Shown here: piece after piece, positions 56,086 to 64,000 of the stretch
Layout of the letters: each line of letters opens with the position of its first letter
Position numbering within the stretch: position 1 is the stretch's first letter
Source: Lateolabrax maculatus
Taxonomy: Eukaryota > Chordata > Actinopteri > Acropomatiformes > Lateolabracidae
Length of the DNA stretch: 64,000 nucleotides
Assembly (NCBI GenBank): GCA_031216445.1
Contig: CM062217.1
Coordinates: 22,575,001 to 22,639,000, forward strand
Direction of reading: 5' to 3'
Translations under genes and position numbers: made by a program
The notes under the pieces: generated by a model
What the model was told of the DNA's origin: nothing
Databases searched by the model: none
What the model saw: the letters and a program-made list of their open reading frames with translations, nothing else

Positions 56086-56304
56086 TTTGGCTGTTGCGTT
56101 ATGTTGCTTTAATGTTGCTAAGTCTTAAGTCCTTAAATATTGTGTTTTCTTTACAGTTTGTCAGCCCTTAAAGTCTTTAGTTAGCCCTACATGCTAACAG
56201 CATACCCAGACCGACATAAATAGACAGTCGCATATTCCGAAGAGAGCAGAAAGAGTCAAACATGTAAAATTTGTATGCAGCCATTCACACGGAAATACAT
56301 TTAA

Positions 56305-56335
<31 letters not shown>

Positions 56336-56739
56336 CTCCCAAGCCCACAGCTCCAGCCCGCCCATGTATCCACATCTCGAGGTGCCATTGTGCGCGGCCA
56401 CTCAAGCAGGTAATTCACTGACAATGAATAAAATGAGATGTAATTATTTTCAAGCAGTCACTTGTTGAGCAAGGCTGAATGGGCTGAGAAACATGTGTTG
56501 CTCCCGGACTCCATTATTGTCGTGCCGCCGTGCGTTTTACAGTAGCCAGACAGAGGTTAACGCTTCGCAATCAAATTGTGTGCCAACGCGCGAGTCAGTG
56601 TGTGAGTGTGTATCCCATTGGCTGGGAGAGGGTGGGTGGCAGAGGAGCGGTTAGATGGGAGCGTGGTGGGGGAAGTGTGGTGATTGGACGGAGGTAAAAA
56701 AATAAGCCTCTGGCCATCATCACAGGAAATAGCCTGAGA
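56086..56739. other. Stretch without a gene, with a (CA)n at 56304-56336
   Basis: A CA microsatellite of about 33 bp with one CG interruption. Around 56500-56600 the sequence has scattered CpGs (gtcgtgccgccgtgcg, caacgcgcgag). No gene. Confidence 0.55.
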
Positions 56740-57150
56740 CATCCACTTCTCCGTCTCTCTGCCACCCACCCTCCACTCGCTGTCTATCTCAAACTGTTGC
56801 TATCGCTCTTGTTCCTTCGACCTTTTTTCTCTTTCTCTGCCTCTTGAGCTTTATTTCCCTCTCCATATCCTCCTCTAGCCTTCTTTCCCTTTCCTAAGAT
56901 AGCTTTCTCATTCACTTTCCATCTCGTTCTCCCTCCACGTCTCTCTGCAGCCATGATCTGTTTCTGCTGCTCTTTTCCCTCCCTGTGGCTCCTGTTCTCT
57001 TTCTCCATCTCACTCTCTAGACCTCGGATTTTTCCTTTCCCTCCACGTGTGTCGGTTTTATTTTTCCGCTCCTTGTATCTCCTCCTCACTCTTTTTATCC
57101 CCTATTCTCTCATCCTCTGTATCTCCTGTGCTCTTTCTATCTCGCTCTGC
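56740..57150. repeat. Pyrimidine-rich island
   Basis: About 400 bp with C+T bias on the plus strand. The opposing Lys/Arg/Glu-rich minus frame and Ser/Phe/Leu plus frames come from this bias and are not genes. Confidence 0.7.
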
Positions 57151-57580
57151 TCCCTCTGGTGTACCAGAACAGGTGGAGGACAAGCTGATAAGTCTCAGTC
57201 TGACACTTTCTCACCGGCAGCCATCATTTGCTCTCTGATCCTGTATTACTTGAAACACACCTTTACTTGTTATCTGTGTGTGTATGCGTGGATCACACCA
57301 TATCTATGTATATATGTGGCTGCATTACAGCTGTGAGAGATATATCCACCGCCTTTGAACTGTTCACACAAAGGCAGCTCTGCCTCACCCGCCACACCAA
57401 AGTAGCAATTCCAGTCAATTTCATCCAGTCCTGTCTTGGTAATTTGCATCCTTTTTCTCAGCGGCTCTTTTTTTTTTCCTCCCCATCCTTTTCTCCCTCC
57501 CGGCTTAGTGTCATTCATCTCAAGGCAGTGCTCATAATACCCGAACATACGCAGAACTCTTGTCGCAGAGACATGCACAA
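57151..57580. other. Stretch without a gene
   Basis: Mixed sequence, T-run at 57469-57478. Nothing recognised. Confidence 0.45.
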
Positions 57581-57608
57581 GCACACACACACACACACAC
57601 ACACACAC
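57581..57608. repeat. (CA)n microsatellite
   Basis: About 28 bp of CA dinucleotides. Confidence 0.95.
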
Positions 57609-59760
57609 CATCTCATATCTCTTATTGCCATTGCCTGCTAAGGTTGAGCAGGACCGGAGTCAGATCGTTTAACATATCACCGGCTCCCAGGGGTTCCTGT
57701 TTATGCCCGCTCACTCCAGAGCAGATGAGTGAGATTCCAGTAGCTGCTGTGCATTAAGCAGATCTCTGCAGCTCCGGAGGACCCCTGAGGACCTCCAGAT
57801 GCGACAAATGTTCACAGTGCGCAAAACATATTGGAAGATATTCACAAATTTAGGGCTGCGTCATTCATGCAGATACATGTAGACATGCAGATGCCGTGTA
57901 AACACATGCACAGTCGTGAGCAGCACAGAGACACACAAGCACAGATAACATAGTGAATTAATACAGCATGTTAACATTCACGCTTATTCTGTGTACTTAC
58001 ATGAAAGAGTGAGTTTGACACATAGATTAACATGGCTAAGTCTATGGCATGAGACTATAAATGGAATGGGTGGAAATGATGGGAGGACTTGACTATTGTT
58101 AGTTCCTTACCACTAGTGGGACAAATTTCAGACTCAGTTTGTCAGTATTGGCTCAACATTCGTGAGTCCAAGTCAGTCTCTGTCAGCCGTTTAGTTTCAC
58201 TTCATTCATTCAGCCCAACGTTGTGTTCATTACTGCTGATATTGTTGGGAGGAGCGGTTACTTTGTTTTGTTTTGCCCTGACCAATCAGAAGCGATTGAC
58301 GTATCCATCCCGCCACATCATTTTCAGAAGCTACGGTCGTGTTTGCAAAGAACAGTTATCTTATTTTTACACCGATCACAGTCAAAGATCGGATATGTTA
58401 ATTAAATTTGATTTATTTATGTAAATCCACATCTGTACAGCTGCGTCAGTCTCAGCCACACTTGTCGGCATTTTTCTGTCACTGCTTTTTCAGGACGGCG
58501 TGTATGCTAGGGAGGTCGCAAGCTATGACGGAAGATAACATCCCCATTCTTATCCAACCGTGGGAAACAATAGGACACCAGACATCAATCCCTGAACCAT
58601 TGTGAGATGTGGGCAGCAACTCAAAGGTCTGGAACCAGGAGACCCTGTTAGCATGTTGGCATTACTAATGTAACATGTACCATATGCTAATATAAAAAGT
58701 GTAGTATGTTGGACTGAGGCTGACGGGAATCCATCACTGGTTCATTGGTTTTTATGAATTTAAGGGTTGGAAAAGTGGAAAATGAGCTTTTGGTGCCACC
58801 ACTGTACATGCAAAGTCGAGGATCACTAAGATTCACCCTACAGTACAGTATGTAAACCAAAAATTTACCAAATTGCAATTTGATCCATCGAGTACCTGCT
58901 GAGGTGTTTCACCATCCCCATTGAGCTATGCTTCTGGCATAGCTTAAAATTACCATTCTGTGTGTTTCTCAACTGATCATACTTGAAAATACAGGGTTGT
59001 TTTTACAGGCATTACTGATGTAAAAACAAAACTTGTAGCTGCACCAGAAAGCTGTAACTTGTTGTTGTAATGTATTAAAAGACCTGTCAATCAATTTGGG
59101 AGAAACACATCCATTGCAAACTGATGCTGTTTGGTAAAGCAGTGTGTACACGGGAACAGATTACAACGCAGTACAAAACAAAACAATACAATTATATCAA
59201 TCATTCCTGTACAGTTATTATAAAAGGCAATTGAAATGACTTACTCACACATTGACATACATACTGCGCTATAAGTCTCTAATATAGACGTGCCCGCCTA
59301 TGCAGATACATTCAGTATGAATATGTGCACGAGCGCACACACACACACACAGACTCAACTCTGTCAGCGCAGACTGACCTTGTTACAGTAACAAGTCACA
59401 TTGCTCACCACACTCAAGTCAGCAGTGCGTTCACATGCTCCTCAGTACAACAAGGCCTCTATGCTCTGAGTCCGTTGGGAGAAGGGGTTCAAAATGTATC
59501 CAAAGGACTCCGGATGAGATAACAGAGCCCCGTGTTCTCCGGCTGCTGCTCTGCTCCTGGCCTGGTGGAGGGGAGCGCAGGGGCTGCTGATGGAGAAGAG
59601 TTTCGGGTTACAAAGAGATTTTTTTTTTTTTACTCCCTTTTCTACCCAACTGGATCAGAGCAAATACAAACACAACACAGGGATGTGTGTGAGTGTGCAT
59701 GCATCTGTTTGGTGTTCATTATAGCATTTGGAACAGAATTTGAACTGTTCTGAAAGCACC

Positions 59761-59762
<2 letters not shown>
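57609..59762. other. Long stretch without a gene
   Basis: Mixed to AT-rich sequence with a short CA run at 59336-59351. No exon, RNA gene or mobile element is recognised. Confidence 0.5.

Positions 59763-59794
<32 letters not shown>
59763..59794. repeat. (GT)n microsatellite
   Basis: About 32 bp of GT. Confidence 0.97.
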
Positions 59795-59795
<1 letters not shown>

Positions 59796-62700
59796 GTTCA
59801 TATCCAGGTCGCTAGTGGAGAGCCGCATGCTCTGTTCTCATCACCACCTGATCCCACCAGAGTCTGTGTGACGGCACAGCAGAGCTCTCTCTGTCTGAAC
59901 ACATGTGCTTGTGTGTCCACAGTATGAAAATGTGGATCTGAGAGCGGAAAAAAGTCACATGGAGCCGTTATGTCACACAGTCAAAGGCCCAATTCGTCCC
60001 ATATGTGCCGCGTTATCCAGGTCTCTATTCACCGAGCTACAATAGCAGCCTGCTTTTTAAAACCAGCACAATGTGCATCCGTCACGTGGTGAAACCGAGC
60101 CCGGTCAGGGGATACCCCCCTAGGGAGTGACGGAGGGGGGATTTAAGTTCAGAACCAGGAAGTGTTTTGATGAAAGCAGCAGGGCCTTGGGGGGAGGTTC
60201 TCCACCCCTCCTCCTCCATTTTACTTTCCCTGCCAGCTTAAACACATCTGTCCTGGCCTGACCACCCACCCCACTCCCATACCCCTACAGCTGGAGCCTC
60301 TAGTCAAAGCCACCTTCAAGTACTAGAATAGAAATTTGAGAAATTTGATTTGATGAAATCGATTGAAAAATATGATGGTATATGGTAAATATGATTAGAA
60401 AAACATTAAACAGATTGTATATGAAGATTGTAAAGTGGGATTAGGGAAGTAGGATAGTGTTTACTCTAAAACCTGAGTCTGGTGACGCTGATGTAATGTA
60501 CACAGGTAGCATGGAAACCATGGCAACAACATGGCCCACCATTAAATTACTGATTTCTGTCTGATTTCCTTTATTTGGCCGCTGTTTCTGTGAAACTGGG
60601 TCCTATTTACCAGTCCTGTTGGTGTGTAGCACTTTTGAGTTATCAGACGTGTTTGTATTAGACAAATGATACTTGAAATTGACTTTCAATACAATTTTGC
60701 CTGTATTTACCAGAAATTCCATATCATAAGCCCCCAACTAGCCCCAGTCAGAACAAATCTCTGGCACCGCCTATGCTACATGCAAAGCAACTGAAGGCAA
60801 CTTAAAACTCTGGTGGTGCCTTTCCGCCTACTAACCAACTTCTACTTCCAAAATTATGCATGCACCTCTGTTGAAAGAAGGGACAGGTCTGGCTTTAAAG
60901 AGGGCAGTTCTACCCCCAAGTGCTCCACATAAAGCCTTCCTTCCAGTCATAAATATGACTTACAGTATAACAGCACTCAAAGTCGTCTGGTTGAAGAAAA
61001 AATGACAAAAGTTAGCTTCAAACAGCACATGGGCCCTCGGAGCAGCCGCAGTATAGAAGATAACATGCGTCAAAAATACAATTGATGATATGTAATAAAA
61101 TGAGTAATGACACCTACCGTAAAAAGTAGGAACATATGGCACTAAAATAGATTAAAAAATAAAATAGCTACGTCATATTTGCCGCAGGTGTTGGCACGGC
61201 TTCCCTGCTTTATTACTCCCTAAAGGTCACATCTCTGCAGTTCAGGCTTCCACATTTAATGTTGTTCATATGTGCTTAACTTAGAAGAACAATATTTCCA
61301 CCAGCATGTGAAGGCAGCATAATTACTGCCCCCACCCACCCCCCACCCCTCTCAGGGTCTTACTGGTAGGGTTGTTAGAGAGCTGGTTGTGTTTTCTTTG
61401 TGCGGCCAGGCCTCACTATCAGATTACTGCACACATGCTGATGCAGCAGCTCCTGCAGTCCCCACCCCCCCACCCCAAACCCGTCCCAGCCCTTTTCACA
61501 GAGCCGCCCTACAATGGAGTGAAACAAATTACTATTTCAATTCAAGTAATGCCACATTACAGTTTCCCATCGCAGAAATAAGTCGTTACTGTTGTTATCA
61601 CCACTTCTAAATATAACATTAAAGTTGAATTATCCAGGATATACGTCCCACCCCTAGTCGCCCTGATTAATTTTCATAGAATTAGACATCGTCCCCTCGC
61701 ACATTGCGCTGAGCTCAGATGAGAAATGGTAGAAAAGTTTGCCTGGCTTTCCCTGGAGGAAAATATTCTCTCAACTTTGATTTTATCAAGGAGCACCAAG
61801 AAATTAAGCTGAGTCCCAGTTTTAGAGGATAAGAGGATTGACAATTTTACAGCAAGGTAATATAGTGGTGTAAAAATACTTTTCCAAGGGAGAAATTAAA
61901 TATATTACTTTTTGAAAGGACTCCAAGAAATTGTGAGTTACATTACCTGGCATATTAATCATACTCCTCTTTGGCAGTTGTTTGCTCTCTCACAGTCAAA
62001 ATCTCCAATAACTCAACTGCCTCTCTTGTCAGCGTTCAGGGAAACCAAACAGAATTGGCAACCAGTGTTATTGCAATATGTTCACTCAATAAAATTAAGG
62101 ACTGTAGGAAAGTTATTGAGGGTGGAAGGGCACTGAATCTTAAGCTGCCAGCATGTTTCATTGGAACCGCTTGTCAGATAGTCTCAACAGCTTTGGAAAC
62201 ATCCTTCCACCACACCTTTCCAATGTTGGATTGGGAGGGGGTGGGTGGTAATTAAAGTATTATCACTCCCCCGTCTCTATGACCACTGGCTTTCCTCTCC
62301 GCTTTCTTTTTTCTTTCTTTTTTTTTTTTTGGTGGCCTGAACAACTGTAAACATGTTGCCTTCTGGCACGGTAGTAACGTTCCAAACTGTGAACAGCTAC
62401 AGCTGTCATGTTTCATCCCACTACACTGATTAGTAGAACAATTGGCAACGTTTGATGCTGTACTTTCATTATAGACTTAATGCCATATGATACATTCAAC
62501 TTTACAACAATTATTCTTTTTGTTATGATGTAGAACAAAGGGTGTGCAGAGTAGATGAAAAAATGAATTGTTCTTTGCTGGAGATACCTTTAAATTACTG
62601 ATATGATTTACGTTTTGTTTATCAAAAGAGAAATATTGGTCTTATTAGCTACTTCTTTGATTGGCATGGGAAAATCAAGACAGAGTACAGTATAGTACCC

Positions 62701-63472
62701 TTCTGCTTTCTTGACCTCGTCTTGTACAGTCCCTTAAATACTTTAAAATGCTTTCATGCAGAGAAGCTATACTTTTCTACAATACAAAGTAGAATACAGT
62801 TATACAGTAGTAGAGAATGACAGCAAATATGTTGAAAACATGTCAGGGATCATTTTGGGATAACTTAACTAGAGGACATAATAACCGACAGTTTATTGTA
62901 ACTGTAGTAGTATAACTATACAGTATATTATACTGGCAAGCAGTTTCCCAAGATTCAAATTTTTTTGCCACCCTCTGTCGTCACAGACAGGGATGAGCTC
63001 TTTAACTGTACAAACACATCTAAAGTTGACCTTTCGAGGAGATAAAGATGAACATAGTGGACAGGACAGGAAGGCCACCAGGTCTGGTTGAGAACTGTAG
63101 CTACAGTAGTGCCCTCTGTAGCGCCAGACTGAAGCAAAAGAAAAAGGATCAGTCACAGTGTTTATTTTTCCTCCCAGCAGAAAAAGCCTCCATTGATGCT
63201 TTTGGATACGCTGCCCTTTTGGAGACACGGAGCAGTTTTAACCTGGCCTTTCTTTCCTATTTCCTGTCTTTCCTCCCCTCTCTGTCTCACCCAGGAGCTG
63301 GAGGGGAGCTTGTAAAGTCAGCAGCCATATGTCGTTATAAAAATAATCCAGGTTTTATTGGGATTGCCATGGGAGGGTGGCATAGGGGGGAGGTGAGGGT
63401 TAAGTGGTTATATAGCACAATTCACCTCTCTTACCAGAAAGAACTGCACTGTTATATACTGTACTGACTGCT
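59795..63472. other. Long stretch without a gene
   Basis: Mixed sequence. 59990-60130 and 61640-61730 are unrepetitive and balanced and could be regulatory (the first contains GTCACGTGG, an E-box of USF type). A possible repeat trace at 60690-60780 ends ctggcaccgcctatgc. T-run at 62318-62329. Otherwise nothing supported. Confidence 0.45.

Positions 63473-63510
<38 letters not shown>
63473..63510. repeat. (CA)n microsatellite
   Basis: About 38 bp of uninterrupted CA. Confidence 0.97.
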
Positions 63511-63512
<2 letters not shown>

Positions 63513-64000
63513 GGAGACAGAGGAGCTATTGGAAATAACAGTGGTGATTTCTTGGAGATAGAGCACAAAGGTAGGAGTGTTGACGCGTATGTGCGTTTCC
63601 ATGTGCATGTGAGGAGGCAGTATGTGTGAATCAGCGTGTGGGGGTATTAACAACATGCTGGTATTTAAACTGCCCCTCTAACAATGGGTCTTAAGTCTCT
63701 AGCCAGTGCCCACAGTCTGTCTGCTAATGGTACCCGTCCAGTCATTTACCCAGCAGGATGGAGACACTCTACGGAGTGCCAGGAAATGCTAAATATCACT
63801 AAATGAACCTATGGAGCCCCGTATAAATGCCACCTCCACCTGTAAACATCTCATTTTCTGCGCGTGCAGGGGTGTCTGATAGAGATTTCCAGGAACTTGA
63901 CAAGCCCCATAGTATTTGCAACAGGGAAGCAGATATGTCAGGTCGAACTCTAGGAACATCTCAGTCAAGTTGGTTTTGGCTAAAGGTCATGGAATAAATG
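63511..64000. other. Stretch without a gene
   Basis: Mixed sequence to the window end. Nothing recognised. Confidence 0.5.

Noticed and set aside
56784..57089. 101-codon Lys/Arg/Glu-rich minus-strand frame resembling a charged coiled coil
   Set aside because: It is the complement of a pyrimidine-rich island. The charge follows from GA-rich codons.
1..64000. CRISPR arrays, prokaryotic operons, rRNA or intact tRNA genes
   Set aside because: No regularly spaced direct repeats, no Shine-Dalgarno-linked gene series and no complete tRNA or rRNA sequence. The only tRNA-like piece is the SINE head at about 17722-17770.

Overview
This is a stretch of vertebrate nuclear DNA, most probably from a percomorph (spiny-rayed) teleost fish. 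The evidence is abundant (CA)n/(TG)n microsatellites, long G or C homopolymers, long pyrimidine-rich islands, and several interspersed repeats that I recognise from spiny-rayed fish genomes. No complete host gene can be supported anywhere in the 64 kb. The window is either a gene desert or the inside of one very large intron. Two possible small exons (10120-10245 and 14704-14729, both +) are offered at low confidence.

The only clear coding-derived sequences are mobile or repeat-borne. (1) A decayed hAT DNA transposon lies at 34802-36678. Its BED-zinc-finger transposase is of the GTF2IRD2/Charlie8 type. It carries an in-frame stop, a small deletion over the first catalytic Asp, a frameshift and a missing C-terminus. 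(2) A repeat of about 450 bp occurs twice in opposite orientation (13107-13556 minus; 34676-37010 plus). Each copy has an intact mini-ORF of 54 or 61 codons that resembles the N-terminal edge of a RecQ-like helicase domain and stops just before the Walker A lysine. The hAT element sits inside the second copy, 77 bp upstream of the mini-ORF, flanked by an 8-bp target-site duplication (7/8 match). (3) A short C-terminal remnant of a LINE reverse-transcriptase ORF lies at 2989-3219.

Besides these there are at least seven groups of repeated sequence whose copies can be matched inside the window. Family D is the percomorph repeat with a gttagcttagcataaagac core (8100, 41765, 47585, 55945). Family C is at 18085, 24815, 53885 and 54575; the last two form an inverted pair. 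Family E is at 29755 and 50230, family B at 33770 and 40493, family F at 1138 and 51325, and family I at 2931 and 29674. A local duplication is at 48361 and 49820. A tRNA-derived SINE lies at 17722-17905.

The remaining DNA is mostly unremarkable AT-rich intergenic or intronic sequence. A few non-repetitive blocks look like candidate conserved regulatory elements: 15291-15570, 20480-20925, 38800-39060, 42500-42850 and 48590-49140. I could not align them to other species, so these are inferences from composition and motif texture. I found no CRISPR array, rRNA or tRNA gene, and no new multi-gene system. The most unusual items are the mini-ORF repeat with its nested transposon, and a 30-bp interleaved inverted repeat at 15397-15426.
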